DNA of 64,000 nt, taken from Bog-473 sp963807775. GTDB taxonomy: Bacteria; Actinomycetota; Acidimicrobiia; Acidimicrobiales; RAAP-2. How positions within the stretch are numbered: the stretch's first letter is position 1; each line of letters opens with the position of its first letter. Positions 1-10,400 of the stretch are shown here, piece by piece. Position numbers and translations under genes: made by a program. The DNA lies in the NCBI GenBank assembly GCA_963807775.1, contig CAWECY010000015.1, forward strand, positions 93,583 through 157,582. The letters are read 5' to 3'. Below the pieces are notes generated by a model. The model did no database searches and had not been told where the DNA came from. It saw only the letters and a program-made list of their open reading frames with translations.

Positions 1-804
1 ACCGGGGCCTTCACCTACGTCACGCCGATCGTCACCTCTCCCTCGGTCACCCAGGGATATTGGGAGGTCGCCTCCGATGGTGGCGTCTTCAGCTTCGGTA
101 GCGCCGCTTTCTACGGCTCCACTGGATCAATGACGCTGAACGAGCCCATTGTCGGGATGGCCTCGACTCCTGACGGCGGCGGCTACTGGCTCGTCGGCAA
201 GGACGGCGGTGTCTTCGCCTATGGCGACGCCCACTTCTACGGATCCCGCGGCGGCCAGCCCCTCGACGAGCCCATCGTCGGCATGGCCTCGACTCCTGAC
301 GGCGGCGGCTACTGGCTCGTCAGCCAGGACGGCGGCGTCTTCGCCTATGGCGACGCCCACTTCTACGGATCCCGCGGCGGCCAGCCCCTCGACGAGCCCA
401 TCGTCGGCATGGCCTCGACTCCTGACGGCGGCGGCTACTGGCTCGTCGGCAAGGACGGCGGCGTCTTCGCCTATGGCGACGCCCACTTCGACGGATCCCG
501 CGGCGGCCAGCCCCTCAATGAGCCCGTGGTCGGCATGACCTCGACTCCTGGCGGGGGCGGCTACTGGCTCGTCGGCAAGGACGGTGGCGTTTTCGCCTAC
601 GGTGACGCCCAGTTCTACGGCTCCGCCGGTGGGATGCCGTTGAACGAGTCCGTCACCGGCATGGCCTCGAGCCCCGACGGTAACGGCTACTGGTTGGCAG
701 CAACCGACGGAGGTTTCTTCCATTACGGCGACGCCAACTCCTTCGGACCCCAAGGCGCCCAACCCCTGAACGAGCCAATCGTGGGGATCGCCTCGACGGG
801 CTAG
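1..804 (+). CDS. Secreted tandem-repeat surface protein, 3' part (5' end outside window)
   Basis: The frame is open from base 1 to the TAG at 802-804, so only the C-terminal 267 residues are present. After a short lead-in (residues 1-18) the protein is six tandem units of about 42 residues with the pattern G-Y-W-L-V-x-x-D-G-G-V-F-x-Y-G-D-A-x-F-Y-G-S, ending in a half unit. The conserved aromatic/Gly spacing suggests a beta-propeller-like or beta-solenoid fold; that is inference. Units 2-4 are nearly identical at DNA level with a 126-bp period. A related repeat protein lies at 25.1-26.5 kb. Such repeats are common in exported proteins of Acidimicrobiia. No enzymatic motif is visible; function is unknown, probably cell-surface or extracellular. 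Confidence 0.8.
   Translation, partial: TGAFTYVTPIVTSPSVTQGYWEVASDGGVFSFGSAAFYGSTGSMTLNEPIVGMASTPDGGGYWLVGKDGGVFAYGDAHFYGSRGGQPLDEPIVGMASTPDGGGYWLVSQDGGVFAYGDAHFYGSRGGQPLDEPIVGMASTPDGGGYWLVGKDGGVFAYGDAHFDGSRGGQPLNEPVVGMTSTPGGGGYWLVGKDGGVFAYGDAQFYGSAGGMPLNESVTGMASSPDGNGYWLAATDGGFFHYGDANSFGPQGAQPLNEPIVGIASTG
142..561 (+). repeat. 126-bp in-frame tandem repeat units
   Basis: Successive copies starting at about 142, 268, 394 and 520 differ by only a few bases, and each encodes 42 residues of the surface protein. The first three are close to identical. The flanking units have diverged, which suggests recent unit amplification or conversion. Confidence 0.8.
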
Positions 805-1463
805 CCAAGACTTTCTCGGCTTGGCGTTGGGAGAGCGCCGTTCTCTCCAGCAGATCGAAGACGATCTTGACGTCGAACCAGGCTGAAGAGGGGCGCGGCC
901 ACCGGTCATGACCCGGGTTACGCCGCGCATCGGCGGACAGGAACCAGCCTTTGTGCGGGTGGCTCAGAAGTGGCGACGCACCCGGCATCGCCTGCCCCCC
1001 AGAGTCCGCACGGCGTAAGACGAGCGAATGCCTTTTTGGGAATTCGACCTTCGTAGGTCCAAAGGGCTGATCGGGCAACATGGGCTTGTGCAGCTGCTGG
1101 GTCAGTTCGGACTTTAGGGGCGCTTCGGATTTCACCGGGGTCTGCGGTGGCGAGCAGGTCCCAGTTGGGCCTGCCTGGGTCTCGGTGGGATTCGACCACC
1201 AAGGCACCGATGGCCGTCAGCAGGTCATCGACCGGGCCCGTCGATTCTCCGACGAGGTGCTCGCTCCCCTGCGCTGAACCCCAAGAATTCTCCGCCACCG
1301 GCGGTTCCTCCGGTGGCCGCCCCAAGACCAGCAATGCCCGCTCGACCTGGGATTCGTCGCCGTCGAGGGCCCTCCCGCCCGCTCAGAAGACCGAGAGGAT
1401 CGCCGACGCTCATTCGGGTAGCGTTTCGCGCGAGCATTGCTGGGGTTCCGCAAGGAGGGGTAA
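805..1463. other. Non-coding gap, no convincing gene
   Basis: About 660 bp separates the repeat protein from the next gene. Short open frames exist on both strands (for example 918-1334 minus and 1080-1277 plus). None has a ribosome binding site, recognisable domain or convincing codon pattern. No tRNA, repeat or clear terminator was seen. Confidence 0.5.
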
Positions 1464-3336
1464 GTGTTGCAGGTCCGGCCATTGGCGACCGTCGGCGCGG
1501 CAGCGCTGTGTCTCGGCGTCGTGCTCGCAGGCCTGGGCGGCGGTACTGCTGCCGCCGCCTCCTCCGGATCGCTGGCCACGACGACCACCGTTTCGGCCGT
1601 CCCCACGACCCAGCCCTACGGCGTGCCCGGACAAGAGTTCGTGGTCAACGTCACCTCGAGCGCTGCCCCTACGGGCACGGTTACAGTTTCCAGCGGCGGT
1701 CAGCAACTCTGTACAAACCTCGCACTCAACCCGGTCGGGTCCACCGACACTTCAAGTGCGATCTGCGTCGACACCAGCGACACCCTGGCGGTGACCGCCG
1801 CTGTGGTCGCGCTCTACTCCCCTGACAGCGCAACCTTCGCTCCTTCGAAAGGCAAGGCCTCGAGAGTGGTGGTGGCCGCCAGTACGTCGGCGTCCCTCAG
1901 CACGTCGAACCCCACCGGCACCTGGGGAGCCGAGCAAGGGATCGTCTTCACCGGTTCGGTCACCGACACCCAGTCCGGCAGCACCGGCACCCCCACCGGC
2001 ACCATCACGGTGGAACAGGGCGCCACGGTCATCTGCACGATCCAGTTGCCGAACGAGAGCGACACCGGCACCTGCGCTCCCGGTCCGACCGGACTGGCTC
2101 CGGGCGTCGACGAGGCGGTCACGGCGATCTACGACGGCGACACGAACTTCAGTGCGTCAGCGGCGTCGGCGCCGGTGACCGAGACGATCGTCGAGGCGGC
2201 AGCGACCGTGACCGCCAACAGCCAGACCATGGTCTACGGGGGCGGCGTACCCGCCTTGACCACCACGATCTCGGGGCTGGTCGCCGGACAGACCCTGGCC
2301 ACCTCGGGCATCAGCGGACAGGCCGCCTGCACCACCACGGCCACAGGGGCGAGCGGAGTGGGGGCCTACCCGATCACCTGCTCGGCCGGGACGCTCAGCG
2401 CATCGGACTATGCGTTCACCTTCGCTCCGGGCACGCTCACCATCTCCCAGGCCGCCACCAGCACCTCGGTCAACGTCTCGGCCTCCACGGTGACGGTGAG
2501 CGTCGCCCCCCAGCTCTCGGGGAGCCCCCCGGGAACGGTCGCGGTCAGCCTCGGGGGCACGAGTGCCTCCTGCACCCTCGCCGCACAGGCCAACGGACCC
2601 TCCACCTGTTCGGTGCCGGTACCCACCTCCCTCGCCGCCGGGACGTACCCGGTGACCGCGAATTACGGAGCGAGCGGCGACTTCGCCGGCTCTTCGGGAA
2701 CCGGCCAGCTGGTGGTGGCGGCCTCGAGCACGGGCTCCGGCTCATCGTCCGGTGGAAGTTCGGAGGGGGTACTTCGGGCAACCCCGGGACGAGCGGGGGC
2801 AGCGGGTCCTCGGGGTCTTCAGGCGGCACGACGTCGACCGCGAGCGGCGGAGCCGGGCCCCCTATCAGACCCCCCAGCAGCTGTTGGCCATCGCCGCGGC
2901 CGGGGTGGCGTTCCAGGAGCAGATGGTCCAGCAGGCCCAGTACGAGACGGCGTTGACCCAGTTGGCCACGAACGAATTCTTGAAGGCCCTCCACAACCTG
3001 AAGGGCGGATCGTCGTTGGCCAATGGCTTGGCGGGCGCCGAGTCGGGCTCGACCCACGGTCAGGCGGTAGGTTCGAGATCCTCCAACGGTGGTCACTCCG
3101 GCGGTTCGGGGTCCGGTGGTGGAGGAACCGGCACCGGGAACGGTTCGTCTTCCAACCCCACCACGGTCAATCTGGTGGCGAGCCAGTCCAAGCCGGCCGG
3201 CCTGGCGATGACCGCTTTGCTTCTGGGACTCCTGGTGTTGGCCCTCGTGGTGGTGGCTATGGTGGCGTTGCGGCGCAACGCCCGCCGCGCCCGGGCCCAG
3301 GTGGCCTCCGCCGGGGACGACGAGGGCGCGGAGTAA
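1464..3336 (+). CDS. Membrane-anchored Ig/MBG-domain surface protein (two apparent frameshifts)
   Basis: GTG start at 1464, eight bases after the start of a strong AAGGAGGGG site at 1452-1460. Residues 1-32 are a signal peptide. Then follow two Big_3-like Ig domains, an MBG/'YDG' domain (YGGGVPALTTTISGL, about residues 255-330) and another Ig domain. The opening frame stays open to 3416 but turns into out-of-frame sequence near 2765. The natural continuation is a Gly/Ser/Thr linker in a second frame (about 2765-2862), then a third frame ending at 3336 with a helix (YQTPQQLLAIAAAG) and a C-terminal membrane segment (AGLAMTALLLGLLVLALVVV) with a basic tail. The two switches coincide with a G5 run (2765-2769) and a C5 run (2858-2862), so homopolymer miscounts are likely. 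The intact product would be about 620 residues. Probable role: cell-wall-spanning or adhesive protein. Confidence 0.65.
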
Positions 3337-3424
3337 ACGCAGACTGCTCGTCCGGTGTCACCGGGCCCGGGACCTTCATCACCCCTACGTGGGCGATTCC
3401 GCCCAACGGCACGTAGGGCAACAC

Positions 3425-3740
3425 CTAAACGCTCGCGTCGCTCGCGGACCCCGTGATTCGCGCCACCTCGAAGAAGGTCCCGTCCGCGGAGAGAAGAAGC
3501 CAGAGGCCCTTGACGGCCCCGGCCTTCTGCGTCGCACGCGGATCCGGGCCGGTCACAGGGCTGAAGATGGCGCCAGGGCGGCCAAAGGGTCACCCCGTAC
3601 CTGCAACTGGGTCTCGGGCCAGGCTAAATGCCCCGAACACCGGCCCTGGTTCGGCTATGACTGCATCACCCTCGGTGGCTCCAGCGGGGCTGGCCGCGAT
3701 GAGACTGGCTCCACGCGCTTCCTACCGCCTGCCGCGCCGA
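3425..3740 (-). pseudogene. Remnant of an unidentified gene (C-terminal part)
   Basis: On the minus strand one frame reads as protein-like sequence, including GASLIAASPAGATEGDAVIA, then EPGPVFGAFSLARDPV, then GLWLLLSADGTFFEVARITG, and ends at a TAG at 3425-3427. It is interrupted in the same frame by a TGA at about 3590-3592 and a TAG near 3720. No start is visible. The composition is far more protein-like than the opposite strand, which suggests a decayed gene. I do not recognise the family, and chance cannot be excluded. Confidence 0.3.
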
Positions 3741-3954
3741 GCACCTTGAACGAAGTTGGACGAAGTCCTGCCGGGATTCGCTCATTTGCGACCTCCGTTG
3801 AGGCCCGTGTGGTCAGGGGTGGATCTCCATCCATTTCGGCTGCCTCTCGGGCTGTCACACGGCGATGACCCACTGATGGCAACGATCTGGCGCAGATCGG
3901 TCGCACGGCGCCGAACGTCCGGCAATCAGCGCTCAGGGGCCGGGGTACGCAGCG

Positions 3955-4600
3955 ATGCTCGACGTCATCGACCCGCTCTCGCTCTTTTCGGTCAGGGCCA
4001 CCACTGCCGCGGCGGCGTTCAATGACCCGTCCGGCGCCTACCGGGGCGAGCCCGGTCGTGCCGTCGATTTGGGTCGCGACCTCGCCTGGCGAACCGACGG
4101 TCAGCCGTACCACTACCTGCTGACCACGCATTACGAGATCCCCTGTTTGGTGGAGGGCTCGGTCCGACCGGACGACTACGAGGTTTGGTACGCGGCATGT
4201 CCAACGTGACCACTCCTGGAGCGTACGCGACTGGTAGGCGTTCGGATGGTGCTGGTTGGCAGTGCGCCTTCATGACGGCACACGGTTGCATGTGGCGGAC
4301 ATCCGGATGCCCGGTTCGCCGGTGGCGTTCGGCTACGTGCGGGCTCCCGGAGTGCCACCGGCGGCGGTGACGTCGCTCTCCGTGGTCGAAGACCTTGGCA
4401 CCGACGGGTTCCGCGATCGAGGTCGGGTCATGCTCGAGCCGGGTGCCCTTGACGTCACGATCGAGCCAGTGGCCTTTTGACCGATCCTGCTGACCGCCAC
4501 CGACGGTCGCATCAGCCGTTTCCCCCTGGCCCGATTCACTACATCCGATGGTCACTCCGGGCTCGCGCGGGATCGAGTGGAATCAACCGCAAGGCCTTGA
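3955..4600 (+). pseudogene. Decayed DUF7064/DUF7065-type (tocopherol-cyclase-like) gene
   Basis: Three frames joined in order give a coherent protein: TDGQPYHYLLTTHYEIPCL (frame from 3955), then RHVQRDHSWSVRDW with an in-frame TAG after W (about 4197-4243), then RLHDGTRLHVADIRMPG to LEPGALDVTIEPVAF (to 4480), then LLTATDGRISRFPLARF, and finally IEWNQPQGLE (about 4571-4600). The RDHSWxVRDW motif and the terminal IEWNQP motif are, as I recall them, hallmarks of the DUF7064/7065 family found in actinobacteria that degrade lipids and steroids. At least three frameshifts or stops make this a pseudogene. The N-terminal domain expected upstream of 3955 is not recognisable. Confidence 0.55.
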
Positions 4601-4819
4601 ATGACGACGGAATGCTCAACCCATGTTGAGGATCGAACAGATGCGGGTGGCGCGGAGGCCTGTCATGAGCCGAACGAGCGTTCACGTCATCTCGGGGCAA
4701 TGGAATCGTCGCCGGGTTCGCCGCGTCGGCCTCAAGTGGTTTGAACAGCCGACGTGAGGCCGTCGCCAATCGGGCCTGCGGCCTTCGATCACGGGAAAGG
4801 ACGAGGATCGCCCCCGGTC

Positions 4820-7123
4820 TCAGTTCACTGTCAGGGTGAACGCCTGGGACGCTTTGGCGATCGGGGTGATCGCCACGAACCGCAAGTGGTACGGGGCGAT
4901 CCTGGCGGCCGTGGGTTCCCCCGTCAACACCCCGGTCCCGTTGCCCAAGGACGTGAAGGTGACACCAGTGGGAAGTAGGCCGGTCTGCTCGATGTCGGTC
5001 ACGGCCGGGTACGCGTGCGACGTTTCTACGGTGATGCTGTTCTGCATGCCGTGTGTGAAGGTGGTCGACGCCGGGCTGGTGATCGTGGGTTTCTCGTCGA
5101 CGGTGAGGGTTACCGGCTGAGTGACTGTCCCGGTGGCACTGGTCGCCGTGAGGGAGATGTCGTCGTAGACGCCACCGCTGCCCGGCTGGGCGATCCCGTC
5201 GATCTCAGCGCGCCCGTTGGCCAATGAGCTGAAGGCCAGGCCATTGGGGAGCGGGCCGGTTTCGGTGACCGTCGCCGCCGGATATCCCGAGGTGCGGATG
5301 GAGAAGATCTTGTTCGTACCCACCTTGAACGTCGAGGCCGCGGCCGAAAGGAACGACGGCGCGTAACCGACGTACAACGTGAGGTTCTGTGTGTCGGTGG
5401 CCCCGGCGTTCAAGGCCGTCACCGTGAAGTCGTAGGTCTTCTTCGTTTTCAGTGGTGGGGTGCCGCTGAGTGTGACACTGCCCAGTGCAGGCGACACCAA
5501 GAGCCAAGTCGGCAGCCTGCCGGACACCAACGTGGCCGATACCAATGGCGTCGGCATCCCAGTGGCCGAGATAGTCAACGTGTTGGAGGACCCGTCGAGA
5601 AAGCCGTCCTCGTCGGAGGGGCCGGTTGGGGTGATCGTCGCCGGCTGGCTGACCGTCAGGGTGAAGATTTGTGTAGTGGATCGTGCAGGTGTCGTGCCGT
5701 TGGACGCCGTCACGGTGAATGAATACGTGCCGACGGCATCAGCGGGGAGTGTGCCCGAGAGGACCCCGGCCCGGTTCAATGTGACGCCGGCTGGCAGGGC
5801 AACCTCGGTTGCCGTGAAGACCGCCGCCGGCGCGGCGGTGGCGGCCAGCTGGAAGCTCGAAGGCTGGCTCACGTCGAAGGTCGCCTGGTCGATGCTCGCG
5901 AACGTCGGAGCGTAACCAAGGGAGCTCTCGACCGCACCAATGTTGCAGTTGTTCGCGGCAAACGGTCGGTTCACGCCGCGCTGGTCGGTGGCGCCGCCGC
6001 AGACCAAGAAAGAGTCGAGCGTGGTGAGGTTCGGTATGGCCCCCACGGCCGGGCCCGGCCCGGGCAGAAGGGTCAGTGTCGGCCCTCCGTTGTCAGCCAA
6101 GCCTCCCAGCTCGGGATTGGCGTTCTCCATGTCGCCGGTGGACGTGAACCCGCAGGAGGAGTCAGAGCTCAGGTCGTAGCCGGTGCTCGTGACGGAGCTC
6201 TGGCAGTCGGCGGGTGTGTCCTCGGCCACGATGGTCGCCGCGGTGGTGACATTGCTGCCCACGATGCCGTACGAGGAGTTCGACGAGATCGTCGCGTCGA
6301 CCACAGTGAGGTTGCCCGAACCGTTGTCGATGCCGCCACCCGATCCCGCAGTGTTGGCGGTGATGGTGCTGTCGGTGATCTGGCCAGGCCCCGCGGCCAG
6401 GTCGATGCCCCCGCCGTCGCCGTCGGCGGTGTTGCCCGAGATCGTGGTGTCCGAGACGGTGATCGTTCCCGCTTCGCTCGAGATACCCCCACCGTTCTGG
6501 TTCGCGGTGTTGCCGCTGATGGTGCTGTACGACACCGTGAGTGTGCCCGTGTTGTCGATGCCGCCGCCGTTGGCGCCCGTACTGGAGTTGCCGGTAACCG
6601 TGGAGTTGTTCAACGTGAGCGTCCCGTTGTTCTCGATACCCCCGCCCGAACCGGCGTTGCTGCCGTTCTGGATGGTCAGGTAGTCGAGCGTGACGTTCGA
6701 TCTGCTGGGTACCGTGACGACCGTCCCGGCGCCGCCGCCATTGAGGACTGCCGGCGAGTCGGACGGAGCTTCGTCGCCCGAGATCGTGAGAGTGATGTCG
6801 GTGGGGACGTCGTTGACGTTGTCGTCGATGGTGCCGGCCACTTCGATCGTGTCGCCAGTTGCGGCCCGACTCACCGCGTAACTGACCGTTGCGCACGGCG
6901 CGAGCAACTGGGTGCAGTCGTTGCCGGCGTTGGAGTTGGTCGGGTTCGAGTTCACGTAGAGCGTGACGCCACCGGAACCCGCCGCCGGTCCGGCCAAGGC
7001 GACGGTGACCCCGACGCTTCCGACCATGAGTGCCGAGATGGCGAGCGCCCTCGGACCGGCCCGGAAGGGATGCTTGCCGGTGACCCTCTGCACCAGCAAG
7101 AACAACTCACCAAAAGGCCGCAT
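4820..7123 (-). CDS. Secreted right-handed beta-helix protein, choice-of-anchor Q type
   Basis: ATG at 7123 is preferred over TTG 7126 because GGAGGA (7131-7136) lies seven bases upstream. Residues 1-50 hold a signal peptide (ALAISALMVGSVGVTVALAG). Residues about 55-300 are a parallel beta-helix of NNGTLTLNNSTVTGNSS-like rungs. The 'choice-of-anchor Q' segment follows: LADNGGPTLTLLPGPGPAVG, a Cys pair, DQRGVNRPF and CNIGAVE. The C-terminal half (about 400-767) is four putative Ig-like/cadherin-like domains of the 'P.GV.....G.L.GTP' type. The family is extracellular, and many members bind or degrade polysaccharide; no catalytic residues are identifiable here. The gene is transcribed divergently from the giant RCC1/MBG gene. 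Confidence 0.85.
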   Translation of the reverse strand: MRPFGELFLLVQRVTGKHPFRAGPRALAISALMVGSVGVTVALAGPAAGSGGVTLYVNSNPTNSNAGNDCTQLLAPCATVSYAVSRAATGDTIEVAGTIDDNVNDVPTDITLTISGDEAPSDSPAVLNGGGAGTVVTVPSRSNVTLDYLTIQNGSNAGSGGGIENNGTLTLNNSTVTGNSSTGANGGGIDNTGTLTVSYSTISGNTANQNGGGISSEAGTITVSDTTISGNTADGDGGGIDLAAGPGQITDSTITANTAGSGGGIDNGSGNLTVVDATISSNSSYGIVGSNVTTAATIVAEDTPADCQSSVTSTGYDLSSDSSCGFTSTGDMENANPELGGLADNGGPTLTLLPGPGPAVGAIPNLTTLDSFLVCGGATDQRGVNRPFAANNCNIGAVESSLGYAPTFASIDQATFDVSQPSSFQLAATAAPAAVFTATEVALPAGVTLNRAGVLSGTLPADAVGTYSFTVTASNGTTPARSTTQIFTLTVSQPATITPTGPSDEDGFLDGSSNTLTISATGMPTPLVSATLVSGRLPTWLLVSPALGSVTLSGTPPLKTKKTYDFTVTALNAGATDTQNLTLYVGYAPSFLSAAASTFKVGTNKIFSIRTSGYPAATVTETGPLPNGLAFSSLANGRAEIDGIAQPGSGGVYDDISLTATSATGTVTQPVTLTVDEKPTITSPASTTFTHGMQNSITVETSHAYPAVTDIEQTGLLPTGVTFTSLGNGTGVLTGEPTAARIAPYHLRFVAITPIAKASQAFTLTVN

Positions 7124-7202
7124 CAATCAGTCCTCCAGTACGCGGTGCCACGCTCCGCGTTTCCCCCGGGGTGCTCCAGCGGGCGGAGCACCAGGTGAAG
7201 GG

Positions 7203-7229
7203 TCTATAGCCCCCGCCTGGTCTTGTCAA
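7203..7229 (-). promoter_or_regulatory. Possible sigma-70 promoter for the beta-helix gene
   Basis: Minus-strand TTGACA (7224-7229) is followed, after a short 15-nt spacer, by TATAGA (7203-7208), about 80 bp upstream of the ATG. The -35 is consensus, but the spacer is suboptimal. Confidence 0.4.
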
Positions 7230-7389
7230 CCGCTGTTGCGACTCCGGGCCAGGCTCGGGCTTTGACCCGGTCGACACGGCACGAGGAGCGGCCTCAGAAC
7301 CGGAATTCATCCCGGCTCTCGACGGGTATTCCCGGGACCGGTGGTCGTGTGTAGGGAGAAGAAGAGAACAGCCCAGCTCGCAACGCCAG

Positions 7390-7418
7390 TTGACAGCGCC
7401 GTTCTCCCTCCGTATCGT
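7390..7418 (+). promoter_or_regulatory. Sigma-70-like promoter for the RCC1/MBG giant gene
   Basis: TTGACA at 7390-7395, a 17-nt spacer, then TATCGT at 7413-7418. Transcription would begin near 7425, giving a leader of about 42 nt. This supports the ATG at 7467 over the longer frame beginning at 7341. Confidence 0.55.
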
Positions 7419-7466
7419 CAGTCCCCGAGGCGAGATCGAGCAGCTGATCCGACCGGGGGAAACGCC

Positions 7467-10400
7467 ATGTCGACAATCTTTTCGCGTAGCACGACACGTC
7501 AGATGGGGCGTCGAGCGGGACGAGCCTGGGTGCTGAACGCCACCATGGCCCTCCTGGCGGCGGCGGCCACCAGCACCGTCGGTGTGGCGGCGACGACGTC
7601 CGCCGGTGCGTCGAGTACCTCGTCGCTCTACGGCTGGGGCCTCAACTCCGACAACCAACTCGGCGATGGCAACACGACAAACGCCCTCAGCCCTCTCGTG
7701 ATCACGCTGCCCAGCGGGGTTACACCGGTAGAGGGTGCCGGCGGCGCCGACCACACCCTCTTGATCGGTTCGGACGGAAACCTCTACGCGTGGGGGAACA
7801 ACGCCTTCGGACAGCTCGGAATCGGCAATCTCACCACGGAATCGACCCCGGTGAAAGTGTCGATGCCCGCGGGCGTCATACCGGTTTCGGTCGCTGCCGG
7901 CAACGACCACAGCCTGGCCATGGGTTCCAACGGAACCGTTTACGCCTGGGGCCACAACGCCTTCGGCCAGCTCGGGAACGGGACGACCACCAACTCGACA
8001 GTGCCCATCACCGTGTCGCTGCCGGCGGGCGTCAGTGCGAACGCCATCGCTGCGGGCGGCTTCTTCTCTATGGCGCTTGGTTCGGACGGCAACGTCTACA
8101 CCTGGGGTGACGGCGCCAACGGCGCCCTCGGAAACGGCGGAACGGCCGACGAAAATTCACCGGTCAAGGTGCCGCTGCCGGCCGGCGTCACAGCCACCGC
8201 CATTGCCGCGGAGCGCTTCAGCGCGATGGCCATCGGGTCCAACGGCGTGCTGTATGCCTGGGGCGACAACGCCGACGGGGAACTGGGGAACGGCGGAACG
8301 ACCGAAGCCAACTCTCCCGTGACGGTCTCGCTGCCCGGTGGGGTCACCGCCAGTGCCATTGCGGGCGGCGGATTGGACAGCCTCGCAATCGGGTCCAACG
8401 GATTGCTCTACGCGTGGGGGTACAACGCCTACGGCCAAGTCGGCAACGGGACGACGACCGACCAGAAGTCACCCATGCAGATCGCCCTTCCCTCGGGCGT
8501 CGACCCGGTGGCGGTCGCTGGCGGGATGGACTCCAGTTACACCATCGGCTCGAACGGCAACCTTTACTCTTGGGGGTACAACGGCGACGGCGAACTCGGT
8601 AATGGCGGCACGACCAACGGCAAGACGCCGGCTCCGGTCTCGCTCCCCGCTCTTTCGCTGCCCGCCACCAGTGTGTTCGCCGGCTCCTCGACGTCGATCG
8701 GCTTCGCCATCGCCACGACCACCCCGGTGCCGACCACAACGACGGTAAGTGCCTCGGCGTCCACGGTCGACTACGGCCAGAGCGTCACGATCACGGCGAC
8801 CGTGGCTCCCAACGACGGCGGCGGCACGGTCGAATTCCTGAACGGCTCGAATGCCGTTTCTGGGTGCACCGCGGTGTCCCTCACCTTGTCGGGGGGCAAC
8901 CAGCTGGCGCAATGTTCGACCACTTCCCTGACGGTCGGTTCCTATGTCTTCAAGGCCAAGTACAGCGGTGACTCGAACTATGCCGGCAGCACCTCGTCGG
9001 GTGTGGGCGCCGGTCTGACCGTTGATCCGGCGCCACTCGTGGTGACGCCACTCTCTGCCTCGACCACCTATGGCAGCGCGGCACCGGCGATCACTCCCTC
9101 CTACACCGGCTTCGTGAACGGCGACAGTGCGGCATCTCTCACCACGCAGCCGACGTGCAGCACGGCGGTGACGGCAGCCACGCCGGTCGGCGGTTACTCG
9201 AGTACCTGTTCGGGTGCTTCCGACCCGGACTACACGATTAGCTACCAGGTGGGAACCATCACCGTGGAGCCCGCCCCGTTGAGCATCGCCGCCTCGTCGG
9301 GCACCATGACCTACGGCGGCACCGCCCCGACCATTGCGGCCTCATACTCGGGCTTCGTGAACGGGGACAGCGCGGCATCGTTCGCCACGCCGCCGACCTG
9401 CGGCACGGCGGCCACCAGCTCCAGCGCGGCCGGGAACTACGCGAGCACCTGTGCGGGTGCCGTCGACCCCAACTACTCCATGACCTACACGAGCGGCACC
9501 GTGGCAGTCGGGGCCGCACAACTGGTCATTACGGCTTCTTCCAGCTCGACGACCTACGGCAGCGACCCGCCGGCGGTCACCGCCTCGTACAAGGGTTTCG
9601 TGAACGGGGACACGGTGGCATCTCTCAGCACGCCGCCCACCTGCACGACCGCGGACACGGCGTCGAGCCCGGTGGGGAGCTACTCGACCAGCTGCTCGGG
9701 CGCGGTCGACCCCAACTACACCATCACGTACTCCAACGGCAGCGTCGAGGTCGATCCGGCGCCCCTCACGATCACGGCCTCGTCGGGCATGTCGACCTAC
9801 GGCGCATCGCCACCTTCGGTCACCCCGTCGGTGTCAGGTCTGCAAAACAGTGAAGACTCGACCGTGCTGGGCGACTCGCTCTCCTGCACGACGGCGGCGA
9901 GCGGTTCGAGCCCGGTCGGGACCTACACCACGTCATGTTCTGGTGCCGTCGACGGCAACTACGCGATCACCTACGTCCCGGGGACCAACACGGTGACCCC
10001 GGCGCCGTTGAGCATCACGGCGTCCTCGGGCTCGATGACCTACGCCGGAGAGGTGCCGACCGTCACCCCGACGATCTCGGGACTCCAGAACGGCGAGAAC
10101 ATCGCCGTGCTTGGCTCAGGGCTCGCGTGTTCTTCCGACGCGAACGGCTCGAGCCCGGTGGGCAGCTATGCCACCACCTGTGCGGGCGCCCTGGATGCGA
10201 ACTACTCGATCAGCTACATCGCCGGATCGATCACGGTGAGTCCCGCCCCCCTGACGATCACCGCCTCGTCGGCTTCGATGACCTACGGCGGTACCGTGCC
10301 CACCATCGTGCCCGTGATCTCCGGGCTGCAAAACGGTGACGACGCCTCCGACCTCGGGTCGGCGGTCGAATGCTCGACGGCCGCGAACACGACGAGCCCG

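Noticed and set aside
127..930. 267-residue minus-strand frame with GHADDGLVEGLAAAGSVE repeats
   Set aside because: It is the antisense of the tandem-repeat surface gene; the plus frame has the known repeat motif and ends in a natural stop.
918..1334. 138-residue minus-strand frame in the 805-1463 gap
   Set aside because: No start signal, no recognised domain, and composition like an incidental frame in GC-rich DNA.
7341..7466. 42-residue N-terminal extension of the giant RCC1/MBG protein
   Set aside because: It covers the TTGACA/TATCGT promoter and places the signal peptide internally; ATG 7467 has a ribosome binding site.
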